A model generated the notes under the pieces. That model was not told the DNA's origin and ran no database searches. It worked only from the letters and a program-made list of their open reading frames with translations. This document shows, in pieces, positions 22,263 through 34,725 of a stretch of DNA of 64,000 nucleotides. The number at the start of each line of letters is the position of its first letter. The first letter of the stretch is position 1. The position numbers were made by a program, and so were the translations under genes. The stretch is from Ashinkailepas kermadecensis (taxonomy: Eukaryota > Arthropoda > Thecostraca > Neolepadidae), in contig JAOTOM010004837.1 in the NCBI GenBank assembly GCA_034440615.1, positions 348,501 through 412,500 on the forward strand, in the 5' to 3' direction.

Positions 22263-22559
22263 GGCGCGGCCGCGCTTAAGTTAAATAGTGTCGATGGATG
22301 TTGCAAGGGTATAAATAACATCCACGATTATCGAAATGCCATGAAACAAGCTTTCACATGACATATAAATTATATATATCACCTACACTTGCTAGTCAGG
22401 AGTACAGTCGGAAAAGTACTATTTATTCCTGTCTTGACAACCGGCCGAACCCAAACCTGCGCCCAGGTGACGTCACCGGCTACCAATGAACATTGACAGG
22501 GGCCGCTCTGACCTTTCGGATAAAAATGCTCACAGGAAAGTCTGCGAAAAATAAGACAG

Positions 22560-23535
22560 CATCGGGCCGAACTGGCACAAAATTATGGTGAGAGATTACT
22601 CGCTCTGGCACGTAAGGCATACACGGACTTGGAAAATGCCACGACTCGGGACATTCTGATAGCCTTTTTGCTAGAGGCGTTTGGAGTAGCTCTTTGGCAA
22701 ATAAATTATACAGACAGCATTTCCGAACTATCGAGGAAGCCATCCAATTTGCAGTGAGAGAGCAGCAGGTGGACCGAGTCATTGAGGTCTATAGAGGTGT
22801 ACAGAAAGACGAACGAATGGAGATTGACTCGAGTCATCTGGACAAAGGAGAGGACAGAATATAAAAATTAGAGAAACTAGTTTTGGCCATAGGTCAAACA
22901 GTGGAAAAATTAGCAGCAAAAAAGCCAGAAACGGAGAAACTACCAACGGAGAACCAACCCCAGCCTGGACCACGGGTATTGCACCCATCATAACAACGTT
23001 GCCCCCGAACGCCGCGAGCCTATCCCTCAGGACCCCACAATGGACCCTCTCAGTCACCACCCCCATGGGCACTAGAACGTGGAGAGCACCGCCAAACCCA
23101 GCCCATCGCTGGACTTCCGATGGCAGACCCATCTGTGTGAAATGTGACAAAATTGGTAATCTTGGACGGCAGTGCCGCTCTCAACCCATCAGCCAGCCGG
23201 AAAACTAATGAGCTCTGTCGTGACCGACCACCACGATAGAGCTGATAAAATTCAGAAAGAGGAAACAAAGAGAACGGAGAGGAAAAATGGCAGGAAAAAG
23301 AGACCCCGAAAAACGTAAACAGAAACTGGCACGTGTTCAACAAATTCACATCAAGGCGAACACACCCATGGCTTGGCTTCATATAGGCAACCAAAAGGCC
23401 TATACGCTCGTGGACACTGGAGCCGACATATCATTTATTTCGGAAAACAAATATTTAGTGAAAAGTGCTTCGCGTCAAACGCTAATCAGGAAGACCCCGT
23501 CTGTTTTATGTTGCCGATGTACTGCGATTTAAGAA
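22560..23535 (+). pseudogene. Gag C-terminal and retropepsin remnant
   Basis: Frames shift repeatedly. Gag-like helices (GERLLALARKAYTDLE, then EEAIQFAVREQQVDRV in another frame) are followed by a degenerate zinc knuckle ICVKCDKIGNLGRQC, in which the expected His is Asn. A protease-like segment with YTLVDTGADISFIS (Asp-Thr-Gly-Ala active-site motif) lies in the frame 23287-23529. The reverse transcriptase is missing. With stop codons and frameshifts this is a dead remnant, possibly the same family as the gag fragment at 12311. Confidence 0.65.
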
Positions 23536-24369
23536 AATATACAACTGGTATTTTGTGCTATGTAGAACATGTTTTTCTGAGTCTGAACGGTCTGAACGGT
23601 CTAAATGGTTTGAACGCTGTGTGGGAGAGGTATTCACTACTTTATTCTCTTCCCGCGCTGTCCACCACTTATGTCCCCTGGTTGATCTCTGATTGACCGT
23701 ATAGTAAATAGGCTAGGTTATGTTAGGTATACAAAAATAGTAGTACATTATTTTGCTTTCCAACTAAAAATAAGCTTTCTGATGGAACTCAGTGGTCACA
23801 TCATCTTCATCATGCTGATAAACATGGTATTGAAACATGCTGTTCTCCAAATCCAATGACTCCTTGAAAATGAAATTTACCAATACAAATTGAATTCCGT
23901 TGTACTATAGCACCAATATCAAGGACAGAGTGTCATGGGTCATATTTTGCTTCTGTTTCAAGTAATTTATAACACTTTTGGTCATTGCAACAATTTCTGC
24001 TTATGACAAAACATGGGGCCTGACCCAAATAAATCAATCCCATGGAAGTGACCAGATGAAATTATTACAATAACAAAGGCTCATATTGGAAGAACTAAAA
24101 CATTTTTATGATAAGGATTCCACAAGTCTGCAGTGTGGCAAAATGGCTGAAAGGATATGTTAGACTGATAAATATTGTGCCTAAAATACTGCACCAAACA
24201 GCTTTATATGGCTGGGTAATTGATCCCCCCACCCCTCCAGAGAAGAAAATCAGCACCAAAGATTACATAAGGTGTCATAGTATTTTTGCTTGCACATGAA
24301 CAAAACACCCTCAAGATTAACATATTTTGCAGACATGATGTTGGTTGGTAGAAATACATTCAGTCTTAC
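23536..24369. other. AT-rich intergenic; nothing recognised
   Basis: A short nonamer repeat encoding NGL-like triplets lies at 23584-23618. No other feature was supported. Confidence 0.4.
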
Positions 24370-24541
24370 CTGCACTTCCTGCAGCAATGTGCCATGATTG
24401 CCACCGGCCTCCTTCTCCAAAGGCAGTGTTTTTCAGCCGGATAAGTAAACCGGCATGCTTTGCCTTCATATGTCTTTTTAACGATCTTGGCTGGCCATTA
24501 AATTTGCATCCAGGATAGCCACAACGCACTTTTCTCGTGAT
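24370..24541 (-). CDS. Possible C2H2 zinc-finger exon
   Basis: The minus-strand frame encodes CGYPGCKFNGQPRSLKRHMK followed by AKH, a C-x4-C-x11-H-x4-H arrangement, then a basic segment and GRWQSWHIAAGSAG. A good donor (GCAG followed by GTAAGACTG) ends the exon at 24370. The upstream limit is an in-frame TAA just right of 24541 and no acceptor was fixed. Neighbouring exons were not found. It could belong to a host zinc-finger gene or to a transposon-derived BED/C2H2 protein. Confidence 0.35.
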
Positions 24542-26880
24542 GGTGGTGTCATATTAGCACTCACACCTTGGGCATGTCACTCACACTCACACTCACACCT
24601 TGGGCACTTAGGTTATTTCCAAGTGTCACTTCAGTTAGGTATGACCAGGGTTGTATTTATGTCTTGGAATTCTGGAATTCGAAAGGAAAGTTATGTGGCA
24701 TTACAGGTTAGTATGGAGTAGAGGACTTTGATGACTCTTCTTTTAATCTGAATCCTGGATTATGAGAGGAAACTGTAGCATTCCAAGTTGGAGAATGATG
24801 TGATTTGTTTCTGTCTCAAAAACCGTGTTTCCATGTTCCCATGACCATGACCAAACAGCAAGGAGATCACAGTCCTTGTCAGATTCAATTCATCTTTTGG
24901 AAAAAGGAGTGGATAACTTCCAGGAGATAAAAACATTGTGGGTGGCCAACATCAAAGACAAGGCCATGTTTCAAATACTTGCTCCGTGACTCGCGAAGAG
25001 ACGCAGAAACACAGAAACACCACTTACGCAAACATACACAAGTTCAGCTTCAACAGCGCCTTGATACTTATTAGGTAGATACGTACACACCAAAACCAGC
25101 TTTGAAAACAAACTGCGCCGGGAAACGAAACTGTTGCGTCAGATTCAATCTCTGGACGGTGACAGGACACTGACCCGTCCCCGTCTGCCGTTTGAGATTG
25201 CCGAAAGTGAAGTCTGGTAACGGTTGCGAGCATCGACGATTGCAAACAAAGTATTTGTGATGGGTAAAATCCGAAGGAACTGTGAGCATCACAAAGAGTG
25301 GGGCTATTCGCGCATACAACTTTCTCCGCGAAATGTCATTCGACAGTGGTGTGGTGACAGTGGAAAGCGGAGCCTTTTTCACGGTCCGAAACACGTGCAG
25401 CCCGTGTCACGATGACGGCGCCCGCACACACTGCAGCCACTGATCGTCAATTGGAAAATTGTAGCCGGTACATGGGGTCATGCGGCGAAAGTAACGGTAA
25501 GTCGCCAAGTTTAGCCGTTTCCGAGAACCAGACCCAATCGTGAAAACCGCTAAAAAACGTCGTTTCCGCTTTCCACATGATTCACCGGACACCCCTTCTC
25601 TCAGAACCCTCGTGACACGCACGCGCAGCACTTTGACCCGACCGCAACGAAATTGTGCCCTACGGATAGCCAACATTTGGGGCTTTCACGTGATGTCAGC
25701 CATATCTCGTTACCTGTGATGTGAGCCGTGCCACGCGCCACAAACTGCTCAGAAAAACGGAACTGTTACGTTGGGTTCAATCTCTGGACGGGGACGGGAC
25801 AGTTCGTATGTGACAGGGCTTACCACGGCAATGCTAAAACCTATGGACTTTACCTTGAGTGGTAGCGTTTTTGGCCCCCCCCCCCCCCCCTGTCCCCTCG
25901 ATCACAGGTACTAAATTGCTTCGGTACGCTTCTGATACATGTACTGAAACAAGATGAGTTTCTATGATATGTCTGGATGGTTAGGAAAACAAATTGACTG
26001 GGTATGTTAAGAAGAAAAACGGCCTGATGATAAATACAATCCATACTCAATGATATTACGGTACCGTAAGTTGTCACCAAAACTGGAGATGCTTTTCAAA
26101 TATCTGTCACACACGCTTGTGGCCGAGAAGGAGGTTTTTTCACCTCTGTTCTTCGGCACCGACAATTTTCTACGATACGGGAGTTTTCCCGTGTTCTCAA
26201 GAAGGACAAATTGATGGGAGGCAAATGACCTTTTTGATGGCTAGCTTTCCCGAAAACCAGTGTACTGCTCGTGGTGCCCGGTCGGTCAGATGGTCCGCCG
26301 GTTGCCAGGCTGGCTGGCCGAACGGCCGGCCAGGGATGTTTTCCCGGTGTGCTTATCAGTGAGGGGTGGATTATCAGCGACAGATAACACACAGTCCAAA
26401 TCGGACGTGTCAAAGGGTGCTATGCAGAAGGCAGGATTAGAAGGTGAAAAGAGTTGACGAGAACTTGCGCCTCACGCACCATTTCGACGCGAGAACTTTA
26501 TAGAATTTAATATATGCACGCTTGTCTTGAAACATGTGGTTATCATGAAAAAAGCATTTGTTGACTGAAATAAGGATGTGATTAAAACAGGAACGGGAAC
26601 GTAGTTTGAGGATTTGCACAGATATGTCACACATAGGAGTCTGTTCATTCACAGCTCAGCCGAATGCAATGGATTATTCGGGCCAGAATTATGTTGCAAT
26701 GTTGCGAGAACTTGTGCATTAAGAATACATTTAAGTGTTCTACTTCAAGTAAAAACTATCGACTCATATAACTAATTTAGCTCCGGCGTATTTCCCGCGA
26801 GTTTGCATGTGGTGGTGGGGGCTATCGGTACGCATCGACATCTCGGTCATGCATCGTCGCCAATCTTACGCTGACTTCGT
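24542..26880. other. Intergenic with a short direct repeat
   Basis: A segment of about 50 bp, AACTGTTGCGTCAGATTCAATCTCTGGACGGTGAC-like, at about 25115-25170, recurs in the same orientation at about 25750-25805. The interval between is GC-rich (CG-containing) relative to its flanks. The pair could be the terminal repeats of a small nonautonomous element. A poly-C run lies at 25877-25892. Confidence 0.35.
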
Positions 26881-26894
26881 TATTATAGCTTTAG

Positions 26895-27052
26895 TTGGTT
26901 ATTGGTTTTACGACACGTCGACCGTTGAGTCATGTAGCGTCGCCAATCTCTCACGCCGATTGGTCGCGGGCGAAGAGTAGCGACAGGCGAGACTCGAAAC
27001 CACAACCTTTCGATTGTGAGACGAGCATCTTACCCCTAGACCACTCGTCCCC
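26895..27052 (-). mobile_element. tRNA-Val-like SINE, copy 4, nested in an older tail
   Basis: Flanked by TTATAGCTTTAG at 26883-26894 and 27053-27064. The duplicated target is itself part of an older tail (GTTATTATAGCTTTAG, then GGCGCACCGACTGCAC), so this copy inserted into a pre-existing LINE/SINE tail. Confidence 0.92.
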
Positions 27053-27065
27053 TTATAGCTTTAGT

Positions 27066-28889
27066 GGCGCACCGACTGCACACATACTGTTTTCTCCGTG
27101 TTAGGATGACACATTTTTGGCAGTTTTCAGACCAGCCTGACATGTTTATATTGACAGATTACGCTGACATAAACGACGCCAGGCTAAACATAGATTACAC
27201 TGATATAGGTAATTGTGAAGTGTTTTAAATTAGAACCGGGATCTTGCTACAGTCGGCCTTGTCTTCCGACTCAGCGTCAAACCAGGGTACAGATACAGTC
27301 TACGGAAGGCTATTTTGATCGTCCCCTGGTTTCAAGGAACATATCTGGCAGCAGAGATGCAACCAAAAGAAGGGCAAAGGTGTGCATGCCCCTTCATTAG
27401 CGCCAAAGGGCACCCGGAATGGCCCCATGGCACTAACCTTATCGCCTATTTCGGCACCTCTTGGTCCGGTCGCTCAGGTGGCCGAATGCCTATTTCAACA
27501 GCAGAGAAGCCTTCCACCGATATTAGGCCTTGCTATTGGCAGCAGGGACCTTTTGCGGCGGTAATGGTTACTTTCAACAGTCGGTGGGTATTCGGTCGAA
27601 CTAGGGCTCCTTCAGCGTTGGGACGCTTATAAAAGCACCCACTTCTAGAAGTGGGTGATCGGAGCCTTTTCCCAGATTGGGGCCCACGTGGTCCCTCGGA
27701 AGGTAGGACCAGAATGGTTCCTCGGAAGGTAGGAGCATAGGGTCTATCTATGTAAATGGGCTGCTTTCTGGAAATCTTTCAAGCATTCGTCAGGGACCTG
27801 GGTGCCAATCATTGAAGAGGTCGGTCCGGAAGATAATATATTAACCCGTGAATGACTCCTGCAGCCTACGCCCCATGTTCTGTGGGGGGGGAATACAAAT
27901 TTGCCCTCTAACTTTTGTTCTAGACGACGCGACGTAGAGAAACACCGTTTTCACCATGGCATGGTCTCATCCTGTTCAGGGGTGCGAACAAATTGTGCCT
28001 ACTATTATCGTCAACCTTCCTGGTCAGGTCATGGGTCAAATTCGGGGCGCTACTCGGTAATGAAAGGACATTTGCAGGTAAAATGTTGCACATATAGATG
28101 GTGGACCTTCTGGCCGAATGCGCTGGTGTTATCGAAGAGAGAATTAAACGGCAATACCGCTCGTAAAAGGCGTCCGAATGAAGATTTTACCCATTCGAAA
28201 GGAGTTACGGCACAGCTGCCAAACTAAGAACGACAAGGCAATGAACCAAAAAGAAGTGACTTGGAATGAATCCCCCTTCCGGTGCGCACAGGTTTGATCA
28301 AAGGTCAAGGTCTTTTGCACTTGACCAGGCAAGGGCGCCTAATTGTGTGGCATGCCTCCTCCGCACGTCTGTACATGCACTTCCAAAATGCATGCAATAA
28401 TGGGATGAAAAGGAACGCTGAAATCAAGTTTAGCACGAAAAATTACCTTCGAATTGAATGTGTTGAAAGCAAGTTATAATGCGCCACACCAGACCATCTG
28501 AGTCGACGTAGGATGGCGCACTTCATATCATATAATATTGGCATTATGTGGGTAAGATGGAGTGACGATTTCAAATCGAGTGCCAAAAAATTCCTGAAAG
28601 GCAATTTGCATCAACAAAAAGGTCTTATGATAAGTAATGAAGTCACGTAAAATCATATCACATGAAATATAATAAATATATAATAAATACCTAATATAAT
28701 ACTCAGGTGAGTCACTTCCGTCATTGGCTTGGATCGGGATGACCGATAATTTAGCATTAGATGGACAAAAGCGAATATGGGATTGGAGTCCAGCTTCGAA
28801 ATATATCCCAGAAGTTAAATTGTTGTATCAAATATATCAACGTAAATAACCGTGGTGATCGACTTAGTAAAACCTACACACCTGAAAAA

Positions 28890-28890
<1 letters not shown>
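27066..28890. other. Intergenic; nothing recognised
   Basis: Short overlapping ORFs at 27315-27632 have no recognisable motifs. No promoter, RNA or repeat was supported. Confidence 0.4.

Positions 28891-28892
<2 letters not shown>

Positions 28893-28983
<91 letters not shown>
28893..28983. repeat. (TA)n microsatellite
   Basis: About 90 bp of TA dinucleotides. Confidence 0.97.
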
Positions 28984-28984
<1 letters not shown>

Positions 28985-29297
28985 ATAGGTGAGCTGATAT
29001 GGAAAGTATTCGGGGTCATCTATTTGCTCCCAAAGATGACTGTCCATGCCAGTGCTGTACTTCATCACTCTGCGGGAGAGGGTCACTTGACGACATTTCG
29101 GGTCATGCCTTACACGACCTGAACTGATATCGAACTTAAACTTGGAACACATATGGAAGACATGCTCCTCAGTCAGTAGTGTAGTCAGGATTTGGTCCAT
29201 GGGGCGAACATCCGAAGAAGGGCCCCTACATGCTGAGGTTCCCCCACATTTTCGAAACTCATCGGATTTCAGTCCCTTTATTTTCAAATTTACTTTT

Positions 29298-29310
29298 TAT
29301 ATATATATAC

Positions 29311-29383
<73 letters not shown>
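29298..29383. repeat. (TA)n microsatellite
   Basis: TA dinucleotides with one interruption near 29312, about 320 bp from the preceding array. Confidence 0.96.
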
Positions 29384-29385
<2 letters not shown>

Positions 29386-30748
29386 TGTATTTATCCATAC
29401 AGGCAAAGATGGTTGAATACCTGGGAAAATTTGGCACTCCACGCTGGCGTAGCCAATGCGGTAACGACCAGAAAGGCAAACCATTTAATTGCCGACAACA
29501 GCCAACAAAATAAAAAATATAGTACGGAAAATAAAGGAACGTTACCACATCTGCAATGAAGACATGAATATTACTAGCCTATATTAAAGTACGACTGCTA
29601 ATCTCCAATGACGCAATTGCTTCTTCCTGTTATCCGCTACGTTCAGACACAATTTAATAGGGAGGGTATTCATACTGGTGAGACCCACGTTGTTGCGCAT
29701 TTTCAGCACCCTCATACTACCTCCAAATGAAACGTGAATACTAGTGGGGACAATTAAGTGCAAGATTATCGGACCGCGGAAAGACTAGCAACATGCCTGA
29801 CCAGCTATGCCCAGAACACAACATCCTGCAAGTTATTTTTATTTCTTTTTGCTAAACCGATGTCATCCCGGTCCATGGTGAAGCAGGTGGCACCTCAGGA
29901 GCGGCCGTCATTACAGCTATCGCTGGGCTGTCTTCTTCTCCTTTGCCGGAGCGACCGAAGCTGTTGAAGCAGCTGTCGTCAGGCCACTGCACACTGTGAT
30001 AACTCGAGGGAAAAACTGGCCATAAATCATAGCGGACAAAGTATGCTAGTTACTGGGGCGATTTTGGTCTTAATCGAAAGAGCTTCAAATTTTGACCATA
30101 TGGGGAAGATCTATTGTCTTAAATATTTCCTAACCCAGGAATGTCAGAGGTCATACCTGCTAGAGGGAAGGGAGCATTCCGCTCCCCTCATTTTTCTTCC
30201 GCTAAATATATCAGAAACCAATTAAGATAGACAGCTCAAATTGTGCACACACCTACATAAGTATGTAGTGTACCTTGTTTTAAAAGATCGACGTCCGGTC
30301 ATGCATGGTAACATCATGATGACGTAATAAGCGAAGTCAGTGGGCGCTCATATATTGGATAATTATTAGTGAGCGTTTGCTATGCGAACATTCTGGACTG
30401 TACATGTGACCTTATAATTGCTACGCAGAATAGATCCAAGATCTCCTTGTCCTAAGTGGCTGAAATTATGCCAAAATACATCACTAAGATATGACTCACA
30501 ATTAAAATCGGTACAATATAACGTCGCGTGTGACGTCACAGCCGGCCAATCCCCTATGCATCTGTACAAATGTTAGAATGCACATGCTCGAATGTATGGT
30601 ACTTCCTCTAAACGCATGGTAAAATAATGTAGCCGTGCTCAGAAACATAGAACACAAAAGACCAGAACCAAACACATCACATCACTTACCCATAGTTACG
30701 AACAATAGCATTAGCTATTAGCTATCTATGGAAGACTCTCCGATATTT
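29384..30748. other. Intergenic; nothing recognised
   Basis: No coding or structural signal stood out. It lies downstream, on the minus strand, of the unidentified gene at 30749-31873. Confidence 0.4.
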
Positions 30749-30925
30749 CTATTCATTCAACAGCCCGTAGTACTCGGGGAGCATTCTATCATCTACTGAC
30801 ATATCGTGTCCTTCCAGAACTTCAATCTCATTAGCATCCTCTCCACCACTCATCTCCTCTTCATCTTCCAAAACTGGTTGTTCAGGCCCTCTCTCCCCAG
30901 CTGACCCAGATGATAGCAGCAATGA
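30749..30925 (-). CDS. Possible acidic C-terminal exon
   Basis: An open minus-strand frame of 58 codons ending with TAG (30749-30751), encoding a serine/glycine-rich start, then LEDEEEMSGGEDANEIEVLE and a final DDRMLPEYYGLLNE. Acid-rich composition with a clean end suggests a real C-terminus. An in-frame TGA precedes it, and CATCAG at its start would be an acceptor. The phase does not match the best donor in the upstream ORF, so linkage to it is unproven. Confidence 0.3.
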   Translation of the reverse strand, partial: SLLLSSGSAGERGPEQPVLEDEEEMSGGEDANEIEVLEGHDMSVDDRMLPEYYGLLNE

Positions 30926-31237
30926 CTGATGTCAGCTGAATTGACCGCCTCTCGGACATTTCGGGCTAACGCTAACATTTCGGGCTAACGTCTTTCAACG
31001 CATTTGATGTGAGTCGTCTTTGTGTTGCTGGTGATCAGTGGATAGTGAAGTTGATCCTGGATGGTTTCGGTTCGTGACGTCTTGCGGGCATGTCTGAGTC
31101 GGTACTCCCTGTTATGCTTATTCCGGCTCTCCTGCACCTCCTCACTGTACAGTGTACATGCCGATCGGAAGAAGAAGAGACCGTATCACAGTCGCACCGT
31201 GGATCAGGAGCTTGTGCACTGAGGCGGGCATGTATAA

Positions 31238-31873
31238 TCAAGGGTACAGCTGGACCATCAGCTGAGCAGTGTTCATTGCGTACCTGTCGTACCGGTCGGG
31301 ATCCACGGGCTCGTATTTTTGCGGAGCAGCCAGAATCACTGAGAAACTGACGACGAGACCCCCGTCGATCCCAGTGATCTCGCTCAATGCAGCTGGGTCT
31401 CTGAAGGCACGTCGACCCGTGCTTCCGTTGTTAGACGTACTCGCAACACCCGTACGTGGCTGATCTACAAGACCCAGTCTCTCCCTGAATTGCTGCTGTA
31501 ATTTCTTCTTCCTTTCTTTCACACGCTTCTCACGCTTGGATTCATCATCACTCACAACGTGGTCACCACGCTTCAGGGACAAGGAGAACACCTCGTCTCC
31601 CGAAAGATAAGTCGCAAACTGACTTCTGAATTTGTCCTGGGCTCGCATACACTTAACCCACTTTCCTTTTAAGTTCTTGGCGATCAAGTCGGTCGTCTTT
31701 CTCATGTCCACAATCGACGACTCACTTGGGAGATATCCCTGATGTATTTTCTCCATGATCAACTGCAAACTATAATTAAACACATGAGCATAATAGTTTC
31801 CACGCCCAAACGCTTTTGCACTGATTAATAAGTCCACCAATTCCTCTCTGCTGACGCTCACCTCCATGTTCAC
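31238..31873 (-). CDS. Unidentified basic protein, N-terminal ORF
   Basis: A 211-codon ORF from ATG at 31873. It begins with a helical segment (SREELVDLLISAKAFGRGNY, then YAHVFNYSLQLIMEKI), has LKGKWVKCMRAQDKFRSQF, resembling a SANT/Myb-type tryptophan helix, then a strongly charged KREKRVKERKKK segment likely forming a coiled coil or nuclear signal. Near the end a good donor (CGACAG followed by GTACGC, near 31290) suggests the last 15 or so codons are intronic. I do not recognise the family; a host nuclear protein or a transposon accessory protein are both possible. Confidence 0.4.
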   Translation of the reverse strand: MNMEVSVSREELVDLLISAKAFGRGNYYAHVFNYSLQLIMEKIHQGYLPSESSIVDMRKTTDLIAKNLKGKWVKCMRAQDKFRSQFATYLSGDEVFSLSLKRGDHVVSDDESKREKRVKERKKKLQQQFRERLGLVDQPRTGVASTSNNGSTGRRAFRDPAALSEITGIDGGLVVSFSVILAAPQKYEPVDPDRYDRYAMNTAQLMVQLYP

Positions 31874-34525
31874 TGTACGCGAAATCCAACCACACTGAAC
31901 CGACCCTTACAGGCAAGGACAGCTTTCCTGCCATGGGAGACGCTGTACGTGCCCTATCTCGACTCAGTCGCCTCGTCAGTTAGGGGAGCTTTTTGGCATA
32001 GGAACCGCTGGATCGAGTTACCCGGTCAAAACACCCCGCCAGCCGGCGCGTCGCGGCGTCCGGCTCGGGCTTCCCCGTGCCGCCCGGGCTGGCCACCACA
32101 CCGCACCGAGGCCTGCCGGGATACAATTGATCACTACCGGTGTTAGAGCAGCTAGGTGCAGCTGAAACTTGCGGCACATATAGTCAAAGGATCGCTGATT
32201 TCATTGGGAGTGGTCTCTGGTTGTGCGCTGTTGTGCGTTTTTTTAAAACCTCATTCGAACTTGGAGGTACTGAAAGGTTGAACGACAATTGTAATTACTT
32301 ATAGTTTGATCAAATATAGCATATTGTGAATTGATCTATGCCATTTTGAATTGCTTAACGCAATGAGAATGTTCTCAGATGTCATTTCATATCTCACTTG
32401 CCCAGGTTTTCAGAATTCATCTTCCCTTTATCAGTCGTCAAACTCCGACAACATATGTGCACATGTGCATCGTTTTTTTCCCGCACGTTATGTTGTCCAT
32501 GTTCATGGACTTATTATTATATCAAATCTTGTGAAAATTTTCATAAAAACAGTGACTTGGTATGCTTCAATCATTTGCTGATGCAATGGGGCCAGAAATA
32601 CGGCATAAAAATAGTCGAGAAATGCATTAATGGCCAGTTTTTCCCCTGAGTTATCACACTGCGCACTGGGATGGCTGTGGCCGCTTGGGCGGTCGTCACC
32701 GCCAAGACAAGACGGCGGTGGCCGTTGGGGCGGCCGTTGCCACAGGTGCGGCCGCTGCTGCTGAGGTGGTGGTGGATGACCTTCCCTGTCCACGGCGGCA
32801 TTCATGGTTGGCAATGATATCTTATCTCTGAGTTTGGTCCTCAGTATTCCTCGCACCCATCGCCAGTTCTCAAGGACTGCCTTGGCTCTCAAGGGCCTGA
32901 TCCCTCAGATGCCAATCCCTCGGGAACATCCCAGTCCAGTCCTCTGATTCTCAGGGGACCTATTCATCCGTCAGGAGCCGTCTACATCTTACATGTGTCA
33001 TTCCCAGTCGTCGACAAACCTGTCTAGCTTTCAGGGGGATCCTGCAGCTCCGAGACAGACCTCGCAATTTCTAGCAAACATCGCCAGTTCTCGAAACTTT
33101 CCCCAGCTCATCGGTGGCTCAGTTCATCCCTCAGTGTTCCTCCCAAGCCTCAGCACGATCACAATCCGGTCTGCTCTAGCACTCAGGGGCCATCTCCAGT
33201 TCTCGACAGCCTTTTGGGCTATCAAGGACTGTCTTGCTCTGAAACCGACTCTCAGCATTCCTCTGACTCTATGAAGCTCACTCTCAGCATTCTCAGCATT
33301 CTCAGCTATCGCTAGCCCTGAGGGACTCTCTTTGGATTTCAGGGCGCCCTGTTCTTCTCATAGGGACTATTGCCTGGCCTCTTGGGCATCTCAGTCGCCC
33401 TCTCTCAGTCCTCAGTCGTCCTCTCTAGCGCTCAGTAGCCATCTTCAATCTCCAGGGGCCCTCTCCATTTGTTAAGGGCCCTTCCAGCCCTTGACAATCT
33501 GTCCAGTTTCAAGGGCCTTCTAGCTCTGACGTGGGTCCTCACTATTTCTCACAACTATCATTAGCGTTAGGGACTCTTCTCAAGGGACCTCTCAAGTTGC
33601 TTGGGGCCCTTCCCATTTCAACAGCTATGGTGGCTTCATGAACATTCTAGCTCTGAGGATAACCCTCAACATTCCTCGCAGCAATCGCCAGCCAACATGG
33701 AATTTTAAAATATATCAGGGGATCTTGTTCGTCCACTAGGGGCTGCTCCCAAACTTAGGGGAACCCAGTCGAGTCCTATCTGTCTCTCAGAGATTCTCTT
33801 CATCCCTCAGCACCCACTCATGCTTTTAGGGTCCAATCACAGCCATCGATAGCCCTGTCTAGCTCTCATCTCGGGGGAAATTCAGTCCTGAGATGGGCCC
33901 TCGCTAGTCCTCTTTAGCTCTTAAAGGTCCTGCTCTTCCCTCAGGGGCCTTTTCAAACCAAAGAGCATCCCAGCCTTCTCTGGCCCTCAGGCCAGAGTAT
34001 ATTCCTCAGCTGTCAAGGCCCATTCCAGCTGAGACTGCTCTGTACAGCTGACATGAGCATTCCAGCTCTCGGGCGGGCCTTTGCCAGCCCCTAAGGTGGA
34101 CGTCTTCAGGTTTCAAGGGTTCAGGTTTCACACAGCCTGTAAGATGTGTTGTAATTTTTACAACGTTACATCTCTGCTCATCAGGGGTTAGTGTGGAGGG
34201 CCCCATCGGACTCGACAAGGGGCGGGTGCACCTTCAACCCTTGGAAACACCACTGCTTTTTCACAGCCTGGGCCAATGCCTCGTCAATTTCCATATGTGC
34301 GTTGGCGCGCTACGGTTCAAAACACGGTGCGGGGAGCGGACAAACCATTGTACGAGAACTGGGTCAGGAGTAGCTAGACACTTCCAACGTCAACTGTTGT
34401 GAGTGCTGGATTCAGCGGAACAGTTTGGGTAACAACAAATGCTCACATTGGACTGATGAATTAACAAATTAGGCGTCCATTCATGACTCTGTGGTATGTA
34501 AGTGTGATGATCGCTTCGATGAAGC
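31874..34525. other. Intergenic with degenerate CTCAGGG/CCTCTC repeat
   Basis: From about 32880 to 34100 the phrases CTCAGGGGCC, CTCTCCAG and TCAAGGGCC recur every 25-45 bp without a strict period: an old degenerate minisatellite of the type seen at 4550 and 44740. 31874-32880 shows no recognised feature. Confidence 0.4.
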
Positions 34526-34688
34526 TGTGATGATGTGTGTTGACCCACATTCGATGTGACACCACTCAGTACCTGGCGCCGCCTCTGCGCGCGGTCCGCC
34601 GCCGCGGGTCATGCTGACCGGTTCGTTGTCCCGTGACCCGAGTGCTCAATAAACCAGTTGGTACCGGACCGCCGCCGAGTATATTACA
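34526..34688 (+). repeat. 5' LTR of the Gypsy element
   Basis: 163 bp, TG...CA ends. It includes GTGCTCAATAAACCAG, a likely polyadenylation signal (AATAAA near 34648). No TATA box is obvious. Confidence 0.95.
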
Positions 34689-34725
34689 TGGCGACCAGTG
34701 AGTGAACTGACCGGGTCTCTGAGGT

